From positions 124,001 through 188,000 of the forward strand of contig NZ_QKPO01000011.1 of the NCBI RefSeq assembly GCF_003258355.1: 64,000 bases of DNA, in the 5' to 3' direction. Source of the stretch: Confluentibacter sediminis (GTDB taxonomy: Bacteria > Bacteroidota > Bacteroidia > Flavobacteriales > Flavobacteriaceae). Under the pieces are notes generated by a model, which did not search any database, was not told the DNA's origin, and saw only the letters and a list, made by a program, of their open reading frames with translations. The stretch's first letter is position 1. Each line of letters opens with the position of its first letter. Made by a program: the position numbers and the translations under genes. Below, one piece after another: positions 26,585 to 35,651 of this stretch.

Positions 26585-27001
26585 ATGTTCTCTGACAACA
26601 AAAAAGAAAGAAAAATGGTGGAAAACACATCCAATCAAAACATTATCTCACAAGGCACTAAAATTATTGGTGATTTTAATAGTGAAGGCGATTTTAGAAT
26701 AGATGGTATTGTAGAGGGAAATATAAAAACAAACGGAAAAGTGGTCGTTGGTAAATCGGGTGTTATTAAAGGAACATTACAAGGTACAGATGCTTATTTT
26801 GAAGGTAAATTTTCAGGTAAATTGGCGCTTTCGGGTACATTAACATTAAAAGCATCGGCACATATTGAAGGTGAAGTAGTTGCTGGAAAATTGGCGGTAG
26901 AGCCAGGAGCTACCTTTAATGTAACCTGTGTTATGAAAGGTTCAGTTAAAGAAATGAATAAAAGTGAAGAAAGAAAACCAGAAACCGGGAAAACAGCTTA
27001 A
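26585..27001 (+). CDS. Bactofilin (polymer-forming cytoskeletal protein)
   Basis: The 138-residue protein has a short disordered N-terminus, then the right-handed beta-helix of bactofilins: IISQGTKIIGDFNSEGDFRI, DGIVEGNIKTNGKVVVGKSG and IEGEVVAGKLAVEPGATFN, followed by a charged tail. Bactofilins assemble nucleotide-free filaments for cell shape or local cell-wall work. Two ATGs are possible; I keep 26585 because flavobacterial relatives begin MFSD-like. Its stop lies 38 bases inside the next gene (atpZ-like), so bactofilin production is coupled to the start of the ATP synthase locus. Confidence 0.9.
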   Translation: MFSDNKKERKMVENTSNQNIISQGTKIIGDFNSEGDFRIDGIVEGNIKTNGKVVVGKSGVIKGTLQGTDAYFEGKFSGKLALSGTLTLKASAHIEGEVVAGKLAVEPGATFNVTCVMKGSVKEMNKSEERKPETGKTA

Positions 27002-27191
27002 AAACCTGGCTGTACTTACTGGTATAGCAATTCAAATGGGTATTACTATTTACTTATTTGTTATTTTAGGTAGATGGTTAGATGCCAAATTTCATCATGG
27101 AGATAAATTATTCATCATTATTACTACCCTTTTAGGAGTTGCCATTTCTCTTTATGTGGTCATTCAGCAAGTCAATCGAATTAAATATTAA
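26964..27191 (+). CDS. AtpZ/AtpI-type small membrane protein
   Basis: The 75-residue protein has two membrane segments: LAVLTGIAIQMGITIYLFVILG and IIITTLLGVAISLYVVIQQV, joined by a basic loop (RWLDAKFHHGDK). The pattern is that of AtpZ/AtpI proteins encoded at the start of F-ATPase operons, which help c-ring assembly or Mg2+ handling. It overlaps the bactofilin gene by 38 bases and is directly adjacent to the DUF6168 gene. Confidence 0.82.
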   Translation: MKKENQKPGKQLKNLAVLTGIAIQMGITIYLFVILGRWLDAKFHHGDKLFIIITTLLGVAISLYVVIQQVNRIKY

Positions 27192-27578
27192 ATGAACAAC
27201 CCTTTTTTTAGCTTTACAATAAAGGCATTTGTTGTTTTGGGAAGTGCGTTTATCATACACATAACAGTTTTAAACGTTTTAGCATACCCTTTGTTTAACG
27301 ACAGAATAATTGCTTCATATATTGCAAACTTATTTTTAATTATAGCTGTTTTTGGGATGCTTTATTTATTAAAAAGAAAATATAAAAGCCAACTGGGCTT
27401 TTTGTTTTTGGTGGGAAGTGCTCTGAAATTTACTGTGTTTTTCATCTTCTTTTATCCTTTTTATAAGTTGGATAATGATATCTCTAGATTAGAATTTGCT
27501 GCTTTTTTTATACCTTATATAATAGGCTTGTTTCTAGAAACCATAAGCCTTAGCAAATGGTTGAACAATATGGAATAA
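27192..27578 (+). CDS. DUF6168 small membrane protein (atp operon leader gene)
   Basis: This 128-residue protein has four predicted membrane segments (for example SFTIKAFVVLGSAFIIHITV and FLFLVGSALKFTVFFIFFY) and begins immediately after the AtpZ stop. It looks like the DUF6168 family that occurs at the head of flavobacterial ATP synthase operons. It is similar in size and position to AtpI of other bacteria; whether it is a functional equivalent is inference. Confidence 0.72.
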   Translation: MNNPFFSFTIKAFVVLGSAFIIHITVLNVLAYPLFNDRIIASYIANLFLIIAVFGMLYLLKRKYKSQLGFLFLVGSALKFTVFFIFFYPFYKLDNDISRLEFAAFFIPYIIGLFLETISLSKWLNNME

Positions 27579-27631
27579 TGCCCTAGAAAAAAGGGTTAAA
27601 TATTAGCCTTGAAATAAAACATAAAATTATT

Positions 27632-27660
27632 TTTGTTTTTGACATAAAAACCTACCTTTG
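27632..27660 (+). promoter_or_regulatory. Likely promoter of atpB
   Basis: TTTG at 27632-27635 and TACCTTTG at 27653-27660 (TAnnTTTG) are 17 bases apart, matching the Bacteroidota consensus. The atpB ATG lies 34 bases after the -7 box. Confidence 0.65.
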
Positions 27661-27694
27661 CAGCGATTTTTAAGCCACTATTAGTTAGAGTAAT

Positions 27695-28780
27695 ATGCGA
27701 AGAAAAATATCTTTAAAACCAATAACATTATTACTGTTTTTGTCAACCTTTTTTTTCTATGGACAGGAAGAGGTAGAGCACATTGAGGCAAAACCTGATA
27801 AAAAAACAGAAATAAAGGAATACATTCAACACCATTTAAAGGATTCTTATGACTTCAGTCTGTTTTCTTATGAAGCAGAATCAGGAGAAGTTAAACACAT
27901 TAGTTTTCCATTACCAGTTATTTTATGGGATGGTGGTTTAAGAATATTTTCATCTTCTAAATTACATCATGGTGAGGCGGTTGCCGAAGTCGATGGAAAT
28001 TTTTATAAATCGTATCACGGTAAAATTTATAAAACCGATGCTTCAGGAACAATAGATTATAATGAAGAACATCATCCAATCAATGAAAAACCTTTAGATT
28101 TTTCTATTACAAAAAACGTGTTTACCATTTTTATTATTGGTTTCCTCATGTTTGCTATGTTTGCCAGTATGGCCAAAAAGTATAAAAGAGGTAATGCAAT
28201 TCCAGTTGGTGTTGGAAGGTTTTTAGAACCAATTGTACTCTACATAAGAGATGATATTGCGATTCCAAATATAGGTAAGAAACATTATAAGCGTTACATG
28301 AGTTTTTTGTTAACGGTATTTTTCTTTATTTGGATTATTAACTTACTAGGTTTAACACCACTTGGGGTTAACGTCACAAATAATATTGCTGTAACACTAG
28401 CATTGGCTTTGTTGACTTATATTATAACAACATTCACGGCCAATAAAAACTATTGGGGGCATATTTTTTGGATGCCAGGTGTGCCATGGCCAATGAAGAT
28501 TATTTTGGCACCTATAGAATTACTAGGTACATTAATTAAACCGTTCTCATTATTGATTCGTTTGTATGCAAATATTACAGCAGGGCATATTGTTTTAATG
28601 AGTATTATTGGTTTAATGTTTATCTTTAAAAACTGGCTAGGTAGCTCATTGTCATTTGGTTTAGCATTTGCTTTATCTTTGTTGGAGCTGTTGGTGGCTG
28701 CTTTACAAGCATATATTTTCACAATGTTATCGGCATTGTATTTTGGGTCTGCGGTTGAAGAACATCATGCCGACCACTAA
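27695..28780 (+). CDS. atpB: ATP synthase F0 subunit a
   Basis: This 361-residue protein has a long N-terminal extension with a signal-like segment (ITLLLFLSTFFFYGQ) and a periplasmic region, then the six-segment core. The conserved helix carries the essential Arg in KPFSLLIRLYANITAGHIV, followed by LLELLVAALQAYIFTMLSALYFG. Long periplasmic N-terminal extensions are normal in this group. Subunit a forms the half-channels that pass protons to the c-ring. It heads the atpBEFHA block and has its own promoter. Confidence 0.95.
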   Translation: MRRKISLKPITLLLFLSTFFFYGQEEVEHIEAKPDKKTEIKEYIQHHLKDSYDFSLFSYEAESGEVKHISFPLPVILWDGGLRIFSSSKLHHGEAVAEVDGNFYKSYHGKIYKTDASGTIDYNEEHHPINEKPLDFSITKNVFTIFIIGFLMFAMFASMAKKYKRGNAIPVGVGRFLEPIVLYIRDDIAIPNIGKKHYKRYMSFLLTVFFFIWIINLLGLTPLGVNVTNNIAVTLALALLTYIITTFTANKNYWGHIFWMPGVPWPMKIILAPIELLGTLIKPFSLLIRLYANITAGHIVLMSIIGLMFIFKNWLGSSLSFGLAFALSLLELLVAALQAYIFTMLSALYFGSAVEEHHADH

Positions 28781-28812
28781 AAGTGAGTGTTTAATTTTTT
28801 AATATATATATT

Positions 28813-29004
28813 ATGGAAATTCCAACTATTGTAGGAGCAGGTTTAATCGTTATTGGTGCTGGTTTAGGTATTGGTAAAATTGGTGGATCAGCAATGGATG
28901 CTATCGCACGTCAACCAGAAGCTTCTGGAAAAATTCAAACGGCTATGCTTATTGCAGCGGCACTTATTGAAGGTATTGGATTTGCTGCTTTATTTGCAGC
29001 GTAA
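28813..29004 (+). CDS. atpE: ATP synthase F0 subunit c
   Basis: The 63-residue hairpin protein has TM1 with GAGLIVIGAGLGIGKIGGSA, the polar loop ARQPEA, and TM2 with the ion-binding Glu in AALIEGIGFAALFA. No sodium-type residues are evident around the Glu, so proton coupling is likely. Its start is 32 bases after atpB. A strong hairpin follows immediately after the stop (29011-29045). Confidence 0.95.
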   Translation: MEIPTIVGAGLIVIGAGLGIGKIGGSAMDAIARQPEASGKIQTAMLIAAALIEGIGFAALFAA

Positions 29005-29010
29005 AAAGCA

Positions 29011-29045
29011 AAAAACAACTTTAACGGTTGGTTAAAGTTGTTTTT
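29011..29045 (+). terminator. Perfect 15-bp hairpin after atpE (attenuator or 3' stabiliser)
   Basis: AAAAACAACTTTAAC (29011-29025) pairs perfectly with GTTAAAGTTGTTTTT (29031-29045) around GGTTG, and a T-run closes the stem. It has the form of an intrinsic terminator within the operon, just downstream of the gene whose product is needed in many copies. Confidence 0.8.
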
Positions 29046-29076
29046 AATTTAATATTTATTAAAAACATAGATATAA

Positions 29077-29577
29077 ATGGAAAAGTTAATTAATGAGTTT
29101 TCAATAGGATTGTTTTTTTGGCAATTAGTATTGTTTGTTGGATTGGTGTTGCTTTTAAGGAAATTTGCTTGGAAACCTATTCTTGATGCCGTTGAAAAAA
29201 GAGAAACTGGAATAGATGAGGCATTGAAATCTGCTGAAAAGGCAAAATTAGAAATGCAAAACCTGCAAGCGGATAACCAAAAGTTATTGCAAGAGGCTAG
29301 AATGGAAAGAGAAGCCATGCTTAAAGAAGCGAGAGATTTGAAAGCGAAAATGATTGAAGATGCTAAAGGGGAAGCTCAAAATCAAGCTAATAAAATAATA
29401 GAACAAGCACAGGCGGCTATTGAAAGCGAAAAGAAAGCAGCTATTGCCGAGTTAAAAAATCAAGTGGCCAACTTATCTATTGAAATAGCAGAGAAAGTTG
29501 TGAGAGAAGAATTATCTAGTAAAGACAAGCAATTAAAATTGGTTGAGTCTATGTTAGGTGAAACAACCTTTAATTAA
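29077..29577 (+). CDS. atpF: ATP synthase F0 subunit b
   Basis: The 166-residue protein has one N-terminal membrane helix (IGLFFWQLVLFVGLVLLLRK) and a long, charged coiled coil (AEKAKLEMQNLQADNQKLLQ, REAMLKEARDLKAKMIEDAK) as expected of the peripheral stalk. It dimerises and links F0 to F1. It starts 32 bases after the post-atpE hairpin and is 5 bases ahead of atpH. Confidence 0.95.
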   Translation: MEKLINEFSIGLFFWQLVLFVGLVLLLRKFAWKPILDAVEKRETGIDEALKSAEKAKLEMQNLQADNQKLLQEARMEREAMLKEARDLKAKMIEDAKGEAQNQANKIIEQAQAAIESEKKAAIAELKNQVANLSIEIAEKVVREELSSKDKQLKLVESMLGETTFN

Positions 29578-29582
29578 GAATT

Positions 29583-30119
29583 ATGGCAGGATCAAGAGCA
29601 GCAATACGTTATGCAAAAGCAGTTTTAAGTTTAGCTTCAGATGAAAAAACAGCAGAAGCTGTAAATACGGAGATGAAACTTATAGCTAATACTATTGCAC
29701 AAAGTAAAGATTTACGCGATGTGCTTAAAAGTCCTGTGGTAAGTTCATCTGTAAAAAAATCTGTTTTATTAGAAGTTTTCAAAAATTCTAATAAAGCAAT
29801 ATTAAATTTAATAGATACTTTAATTAGTAATAACAGAATTGATATTTTTAGTGATGTTGCAGAAAGATACAATCAGTTATTTGACGAATCTAAAGGTATA
29901 GAATTAGCTACAGTAACTACCGCTGTTCCTTTAACAGATGATTTGAAAAAGAAAGTATTAGTAAAGGCTAAAGAGCTAACTGGTAAAGATATTGAAGTAG
30001 AAAATGTTATAGATGAAAGCATTATTGGTGGATTCATTTTACGTATTGGAGATATTCAATATAATGCAAGTATTGCAAACCAACTAAGTAAATTAAAAAG
30101 AGAATTTATATTAAATTAA
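29583..30119 (+). CDS. atpH: ATP synthase F1 subunit delta
   Basis: This 178-residue protein begins AGSRAAIRYAKAVLSLASDE, the conserved N-terminal domain that binds alpha, and ends ESIIGGFILRIGDIQYNASI, the typical C-terminal delta signature. It joins the peripheral stalk to the top of F1. Located between atpF and atpA. Confidence 0.93.
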   Translation: MAGSRAAIRYAKAVLSLASDEKTAEAVNTEMKLIANTIAQSKDLRDVLKSPVVSSSVKKSVLLEVFKNSNKAILNLIDTLISNNRIDIFSDVAERYNQLFDESKGIELATVTTAVPLTDDLKKKVLVKAKELTGKDIEVENVIDESIIGGFILRIGDIQYNASIANQLSKLKREFILN

Positions 30120-30184
30120 AATAAAGAGTTAAACGAAAGATGTCTTACATCTAAGTCTAATGTCTAATATCTAATAAATAAAAG

Positions 30185-31765
30185 ATGGCAGAAGTAAAAC
30201 CAGCTGAAATATCAGCAATCTTAAAAAAGCAACTATCAGGTTTTGAAGCAAGTGCTTCATTAGATGAAGTAGGAACTGTATTAACCGTAGGTGATGGTAT
30301 TGTACGTGCTTACGGATTAGCTAATGCTCAATATGGAGAGTTAGTTGAATTTGAAGGCGGCTTAGAAGGTATTGTACTAAATCTTGAAGAAGATAATGTT
30401 GGTATTGTATTGTTAGGAGCTTCAATAGGTGTTAAAGAAGGATCTATAGTAAAACGCACCTCTCGTATTGCTTCTATTAAAGTTGGAGAAGGTATCGTTG
30501 GACGTGTAGTTGATACATTAGGAAATCCAATTGATGGTAAAGGTCCTATTTCTGGTAAAACTTATGAGATGCCGCTAGAGCGTAAAGCTCCAGGGGTTAT
30601 TTTCCGTGAGCCAGTTACCGAGCCATTACAAACAGGTATTAAATCTATTGATGCGATGATTCCTGTTGGTCGTGGTCAACGTGAGTTGGTTATTGGCGAC
30701 CGTCAAACAGGTAAAACAGCTGTTTGTATTGATACCATCTTAAATCAAAAAGAATTTTACGATGCAGGTGAACCTGTATTTTGTATATATGTTGCTGTTG
30801 GTCAAAAAGCATCAACCGTAGCTTTAATTGCTAAAACATTAGAAGAAAAAGGAGCTTTAGCTTATACTACTATTGTAGCTGCTAATGCATCAGATCCTGC
30901 AGCGATGCAAGTATACGCACCATTTTCTGGGGCATCTATTGGAGAATATTTTAGAGACACTGGGCGTCCCGCTTTAATTATCTATGATGATTTATCAAAA
31001 CAAGCGGTGGCTTACCGTGAGGTGTCTTTATTATTACGTCGTCCACCAGGGCGTGAGGCATATCCTGGAGACGTTTTCTATTTACACTCTCGTTTATTAG
31101 AACGTGCTGCAAAAATCATCAACAATGATGATATTGCTAAAAATATGAACGACCTTCCAGATGCATTAAAATCTATTGTTAAAGGAGGAGGTTCATTAAC
31201 AGCTTTACCAATCATTGAAACACAAGCAGGAGACGTTTCTGCATATATTCCAACAAACGTAATTTCGATTACGGATGGACAGATTTTCTTAGATGGAGAT
31301 TTATTCAATTCAGGTGTACGTCCAGCGATTAACGTAGGTATTTCGGTATCTCGTGTTGGAGGTAATGCACAGATTAAATCCATGAAAAAAGTAGCTGGTA
31401 CATTAAAATTAGATCAAGCACAATATCGCGAGTTAGAAGCATTTGCTAAATTTGGTTCTGACCTTGATGCAGTTACATTAAATGTAATCAACAAAGGGAA
31501 ACGTAATGTTGAGATTTTAAAACAGGCTCAAAATGATCCATTTACAGTAGAAGATCAAATTGCAATTATTTATGCAGGTTCTAAAAACTTGCTAAGAGAT
31601 GTTCCTGTTGAAAAAGTAAAAGAATTTGAAAGAGATTATTTAGAATTCTTAAGAGCAAAACACAACAATATTTTAGCGGACTTAAAAGCGGGTAAATTAA
31701 CCGACGAAGTTACAGATACCCTAACAGTTGTAGCAAAAGAATTATCAGCAAAATACAAAAGCTAA
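30185..31765 (+). CDS. atpA: ATP synthase F1 subunit alpha
   Basis: This 526-residue subunit has the beta-barrel N-terminus, the P-loop [36 protein letters not shown], and the alpha signature [20 protein letters not shown] with Arg finger region [10 protein letters not shown]. Length and order are normal. It forms the non-catalytic nucleotide sites of F1. The catalytic beta subunit (atpD) and epsilon (atpC) are not in the window; in this group they are encoded elsewhere. A short repeat-rich stretch lies just upstream (30120-30184). Confidence 0.97.
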   Translation: MAEVKPAEISAILKKQLSGFEASASLDEVGTVLTVGDGIVRAYGLANAQYGELVEFEGGLEGIVLNLEEDNVGIVLLGASIGVKEGSIVKRTSRIASIKVGEGIVGRVVDTLGNPIDGKGPISGKTYEMPLERKAPGVIFREPVTEPLQTGIKSIDAMIPVGRGQRELVIGDRQTGKTAVCIDTILNQKEFYDAGEPVFCIYVAVGQKASTVALIAKTLEEKGALAYTTIVAANASDPAAMQVYAPFSGASIGEYFRDTGRPALIIYDDLSKQAVAYREVSLLLRRPPGREAYPGDVFYLHSRLLERAAKIINNDDIAKNMNDLPDALKSIVKGGGSLTALPIIETQAGDVSAYIPTNVISITDGQIFLDGDLFNSGVRPAINVGISVSRVGGNAQIKSMKKVAGTLKLDQAQYRELEAFAKFGSDLDAVTLNVINKGKRNVEILKQAQNDPFTVEDQIAIIYAGSKNLLRDVPVEKVKEFERDYLEFLRAKHNNILADLKAGKLTDEVTDTLTVVAKELSAKYKS

Positions 31766-31795
31766 TTCTGAATTAAGGATTTAGAATTCTGAATT

Positions 31796-32141
31796 ATGAG
31801 TTTTAAAAAAAGCGGTAATGCTATAGTAGATAAAAGTTTTTATTTTGCTTGTGATATAGTTGTTTACGCTGAAGAACTCAAAGAAAAGCGGTTTTTTGAA
31901 ATAGCAAATCAGCTACTAAAATCAGGCACTAGTGTTGGTGCTAATGTGAGAGAATCTCAAAGAGGTGTAAAGTACAAAAGATTTTAAAAATAAATTAGGA
32001 ATTGCTCTTAAAGAAGCAGATGAGACATCATTTTGGTTGGACGTTATAGAAGAAACAAATATTTACCAAGTGCCACCAAAGCTTAGAGAGGATTGTGAAG
32101 TTCTAATTAAACTTTTAGTTTCAATTATTAAAAATTCATGA
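31796..32141 (+). pseudogene. Frameshifted four-helix-bundle protein (23S rRNA IVP family) between atpA and atpG
   Basis: The first 63 codons read SFKKSGNAIVDKSFYFACDI, YAEELKEKRFFEIANQLLKS, GTSVGANVRESQRGVK, matching the four-helix-bundle proteins related to 23S rRNA intervening-sequence proteins. The frame then ends at TAA (31985). In the +1 frame it continues KDFKNKLGIALKEADETSFW, LDVIEETNIYQVPPKLREDC, EVLIKLLVSII to a TGA at 32139. A one-base change near 31965-31975 therefore breaks one gene of about 115 codons. It sits in the middle of the ATP synthase operon and is flanked by AT-rich repeats (GAATTCTGAATT-like before, TTCATAATT copies after). Confidence 0.86.
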
Positions 32142-32170
32142 TTCATAATTTATAATTCATAATTTGAACT

Positions 32171-33031
32171 ATGGCAAATTTAAAAGAAATACGTAACAGA
32201 ATATCATCGGTATCTTCAACGATGCAGATAACCAGTGCCATGAAAATGGTATCGGCTGCAAAGTTAAAAAAAGCACAAGATGCTATTACAGCAATGCGTC
32301 CTTATGCAGATAAGCTAACAGAACTTTTACAAAATTTAAGTGCGACTTTAGATGCAGATTCTGGAAGTAAATTTTCTACTCAACGCGAGGTAAAAAAAGT
32401 TTTAATTGTGGCCATTACTTCCAACAGAGGTTTAGCAGGTGCTTTTAATTCAAATATTATTAAAGAAGTTAGTAGGTTAACCACTAAAACCTATGCTAAT
32501 CAAGAGGTTTCTTATGTGGCTATTGGTAAAAAAGCCAATGATGCCTTTAAAAAAACCAATAAGATTATCGCGAATAAAAGTCATATTCTTGATGATTTAA
32601 CATTTGATAATGTTGCTGATATTGCTCAAATGTTAATGGATAAATTCGTAGCAGGAGAGTTTGATAAAATTGAGATTGTTTATAATAAATTTAAAAATGC
32701 AGCAACTCAAGAAGTTATTACCGAGCAATTTTTACCAATCGTTCCAATAAAAAGAGATGTAAATGTGAATGCAGATTACATTTTTGAGCCATCAAAAATT
32801 GAAATCGTTGAGCAATTAATACCAAAATCTTTAAAAACGCAACTTTATAAGGGAATAAGAGATTCTTTTGCTAGTGAACATGGCGCTCGTATGACCGCTA
32901 TGCACAAAGCAACAGATAATGCAACTGAGTTAAGAGATCAACTTAAATTAACTTATAATAAAGCACGTCAGGCAGCTATTACTAACGAAATCTTAGAGAT
33001 TGTTGGCGGTGCAGAGGCTTTGAATAATTAA
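32171..33031 (+). CDS. atpG: ATP synthase F1 subunit gamma
   Basis: The 286-residue protein begins ANLKEIRNRISSVSSTMQIT, followed by SAMKMVSAAKLKKAQDA, and ends RMTAMHKATDNATELRDQLK and KARQAAITNEILEIVGGAEA, the two coiled-coil ends of the central rotor shaft. It is 30 bases after the frameshifted insert and so probably still co-transcribed with atpA. A strong terminator follows. Confidence 0.96.
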   Translation: MANLKEIRNRISSVSSTMQITSAMKMVSAAKLKKAQDAITAMRPYADKLTELLQNLSATLDADSGSKFSTQREVKKVLIVAITSNRGLAGAFNSNIIKEVSRLTTKTYANQEVSYVAIGKKANDAFKKTNKIIANKSHILDDLTFDNVADIAQMLMDKFVAGEFDKIEIVYNKFKNAATQEVITEQFLPIVPIKRDVNVNADYIFEPSKIEIVEQLIPKSLKTQLYKGIRDSFASEHGARMTAMHKATDNATELRDQLKLTYNKARQAAITNEILEIVGGAEALNN

Positions 33032-33070
33032 ATAATCATGTTAAACTAGTTTTAGCATTTAAAAATACCA

Positions 33071-33099
33071 AGCCTCACTTGAAAAGTGAGGCTTTTTTT
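33071..33099 (+). terminator. Terminator of the ATP synthase operon
   Basis: Stem AGCCTCACTT / AAGTGAGGCT (33071-33080, 33084-33093), 3-base loop, followed by a T-run. It lies 39 bases after the atpG stop. Confidence 0.93.
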
Positions 33100-33144
33100 C
33101 TGGCATTACTTTTGAAATGAAATTGTTATTAATTTCCATTATAG

Positions 33145-33609
33145 ATGAAAACATTTAAAAACATAATTACTTTTCTTTTCATGCTGTTCATTATGGCAAG
33201 TTTTTATCAATGTTCAAGTTCTAAAAGGCTACAAAAGAACTTGCCGTTTAAAATAGGAGAAATCTATTATCAAGAATTGGGTTCTAATATAAATATTTTC
33301 ATTACCATGAAATCAAACCCTAAAAACATTTTGTTGGATAGCGTTTACTTTCAAGGCAAACAAACAAAACTTGAATATAAAAATAATATGTTTATCGGCA
33401 TATTTAAAACACTGATTATTAAAAAACAAGATATTATTATGAGTCATGAGCCTTATGCCGAATATGGAAATGAGGTGCCAAAGCTTCCTGAAACATCATC
33501 GATTAAGCCTGAGGATGACGAATGCATTGTAAGTTATAAAGAAGATAATGTTATAAAGTATTTAAAAATAGAACATGTTACTCAAAAAGAAAGACAATTG
33601 TATCCTTAA
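33145..33609 (+). CDS. Small lipoprotein, unknown
   Basis: The 154-residue protein has a lipoprotein signal (FMLFIMASFYQCSSSKRLQ, Cys near residue 23) and a beta-rich body (GEIYYQELGSNINIFITMKS, MFIGIFKTLIIKKQDI). It ends with ECIVSYKEDNVIKYLKIEHV. I recognise no named domain; similar short lipoproteins occur in many flavobacteria. It lies between the ATP synthase terminator and the flippase gene and is probably transcribed alone. Confidence 0.7.
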   Translation: MKTFKNIITFLFMLFIMASFYQCSSSKRLQKNLPFKIGEIYYQELGSNINIFITMKSNPKNILLDSVYFQGKQTKLEYKNNMFIGIFKTLIIKKQDIIMSHEPYAEYGNEVPKLPETSSIKPEDDECIVSYKEDNVIKYLKIEHVTQKERQLYP

Positions 33610-33688
33610 ATATCAATTGCATTCAATAACTTATCTTTGCTTTGTATGGGCTAAAAACGTATTTTTAGCAAGATAAATAAGCAATGCC

Positions 33689-35113
33689 TTGAGCGTATTA
33701 AAAAAGTTTTTTAAAGACACCATTATTTATGGTTTAGCGACTGTTTTACCTCGTCTAATGAACTTTATATTAGTTCCTCTACATACTGGTAATTTAGAAA
33801 CGACTAGCTATTCTGATAATACCACTTTTTACGTATATGCCGCTTTTTTCAATGTTTTATTAACCTATGGAATGGAAACATCTTTTTTTAGGTTTTTTAA
33901 TAAATCAAACGAAAAAGAAAAGGTTTTTTCTACCACATTTATAAGCTTAATTATAAGCACATTTATATTTTTAGTACTTGTTTTAACATTTACCCAACAA
34001 CTTTCCTTATGGTTAAATATTTCGCCAAAATATTTTAAAATATTAGTCGGATTATTAGTCTTAGACACGATTGTGGTGGCTCCCTTTGCATATTTAAGAG
34101 CTACGGGTAGGCCGATTAAGTTTGCTGCTATTAAAATCGCTAATATTATAATTTATGTAATTCTTAATTATTTTTTCCTTTGGGCCATTCCAAAATTTAA
34201 TATTGATTTTCCTGGTTATGATAAATCAGATTTAGTTCAATATATCTTTATAGCGAATTTAATAGCGAGTATAGTGACTTTTTTAATGCTAATTCCGTAT
34301 TTCTTTAAAACTAAATTAGAGTTTAGTATAGGTGTTTTAAAACAACTATTGAACTATGGATGGCCAATAATGGTGGCTGGATTGGCATATGTTATTAACG
34401 AAAATTTTGATAAGTGGATACTTCCTTATTTACTTGGTAAGGACATAAACGGTGCTTATAGTGGGTGTTATAAAATTGCTATGTTCATGACCATTTTTAT
34501 TCAAGCCTTTAGATTGGGTGCAGAGCCCTTTTTCTTTTCACATTCTAAAGAGATAAACGCCAAAGAAACATATGCTTTAATCATGAAGTATTTTGTAATA
34601 GTAGGGAGTTTTATGTTGGTTTTTATTATATCGTATTTAGACATATTTAAAATAGCATTAGTTAAAGACGAAAGTTATTGGCAAGCTATTACCATAGTGC
34701 CAATTGTATTAATTGCTAATTTATGCTTGGGAATTTATTTCAATTTAGGTATTTGGTATAAATTAACAGATAAAACAATATATGGTATGTATTTATCAAT
34801 TGTTGGGGCTGTTATCACAATAATTTTTAATGTGATAATGATTGAAAAAATAGGGTTTATAGCTGCTGCTTGGGCGACTTTAGCTGCCTATGGAGTAATG
34901 ATGATATTGTCATATGTAATTGGACAAAAGTATTATTGTGTTCCTTACGACCTTAAAAGTATATTAGGGTATCTAGTATTATCAATTGTATTATCTATTA
35001 TCAGCCTAAACACAAACACCAATTATTATATTAATACCTTTATAGTTTTGTTATTTTTGGGACTAAGTGTTTTCTTCGAAAGAAACGAATTAAAGAAATT
35101 ATTAAAACGATAA
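33689..35113 (+). CDS. Polysaccharide biosynthesis flippase (MOP superfamily)
   Basis: This 474-residue protein has 12-14 predicted membrane segments. The N-terminus [20 protein letters not shown] followed by [11 protein letters not shown] is that of oligosaccharide flippases that lie beside dut and a nucleotidyltransferase in many flavobacteria. The start is the TTG at 33689; an ATG 5 bases earlier is out of frame and stops at once. It lies 1 base before dut and so is co-transcribed with it. It probably flips a lipid-linked glycan, distinct from the O-antigen locus flippase. Confidence 0.87.
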   Translation: MSVLKKFFKDTIIYGLATVLPRLMNFILVPLHTGNLETTSYSDNTTFYVYAAFFNVLLTYGMETSFFRFFNKSNEKEKVFSTTFISLIISTFIFLVLVLTFTQQLSLWLNISPKYFKILVGLLVLDTIVVAPFAYLRATGRPIKFAAIKIANIIIYVILNYFFLWAIPKFNIDFPGYDKSDLVQYIFIANLIASIVTFLMLIPYFFKTKLEFSIGVLKQLLNYGWPIMVAGLAYVINENFDKWILPYLLGKDINGAYSGCYKIAMFMTIFIQAFRLGAEPFFFSHSKEINAKETYALIMKYFVIVGSFMLVFIISYLDIFKIALVKDESYWQAITIVPIVLIANLCLGIYFNLGIWYKLTDKTIYGMYLSIVGAVITIIFNVIMIEKIGFIAAAWATLAAYGVMMILSYVIGQKYYCVPYDLKSILGYLVLSIVLSIISLNTNTNYYINTFIVLLFLGLSVFFERNELKKLLKR

Positions 35114-35114
35114 G

Positions 35115-35549
35115 ATGCAAATAAAAATAATCAATAAATCCAATCATTCCTTACCAAATTACGAAACCATTGCGTCTGCTGGAATGGATTTAAGAGCCCA
35201 TTTAACAGAGTCAATTATATTAAAACCATTAGAACGAACCATTGTAAAAACAGGTTTGTTTATTGAGTTGCCTATTGGTTTTGAAGCACAAGTGCGACCA
35301 CGTAGCGGATTGGCAGCTAAAAAAGGAATTACCGTTTTAAATGCTCCAGGAACTGTTGATGCTGATTACAGAGGCGAAATTGGGGTTATTTTAGTGAATT
35401 TATCTAATGAAGATTTTATCATAGAAAACGGAGAGCGTATTGCTCAATTAGTGATTGCAAAACATGAACGCGCAGAATGGATTGAAGTAAAAGAATTATC
35501 TGAAACTTCTCGAGGTGAAGGGGGCTTTGGGAGTACGGGAGTTAAGTGA
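35115..35549 (+). CDS. dut: dUTP diphosphatase
   Basis: The 144-residue protein has the five trimeric dUTPase motifs in order: [10 protein letters not shown] (1), [13 protein letters not shown] (2), [15 protein letters not shown] (3), [11 protein letters not shown] (4) and [10 protein letters not shown] (5). It hydrolyses dUTP to dUMP. It follows the flippase by one base and precedes the nucleotidyltransferase by about 100 bases. Confidence 0.97.
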   Translation: MQIKIINKSNHSLPNYETIASAGMDLRAHLTESIILKPLERTIVKTGLFIELPIGFEAQVRPRSGLAAKKGITVLNAPGTVDADYRGEIGVILVNLSNEDFIIENGERIAQLVIAKHERAEWIEVKELSETSRGEGGFGSTGVK

Positions 35550-35651
35550 TTGACGAATCCCTATTAACGATTTTTGATTGATAAAGGAAACAATTTGAAT
35601 TTTGGAAAATAAATAAACATCGTAACAAATAAACGAATCAACTTTTAAAGT

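Noticed and set aside
27695-33031. Missing atpD and atpC as a defect of the ATP synthase operon
   Set aside because: In Bacteroidota these two genes are commonly encoded elsewhere, so the absence is normal.
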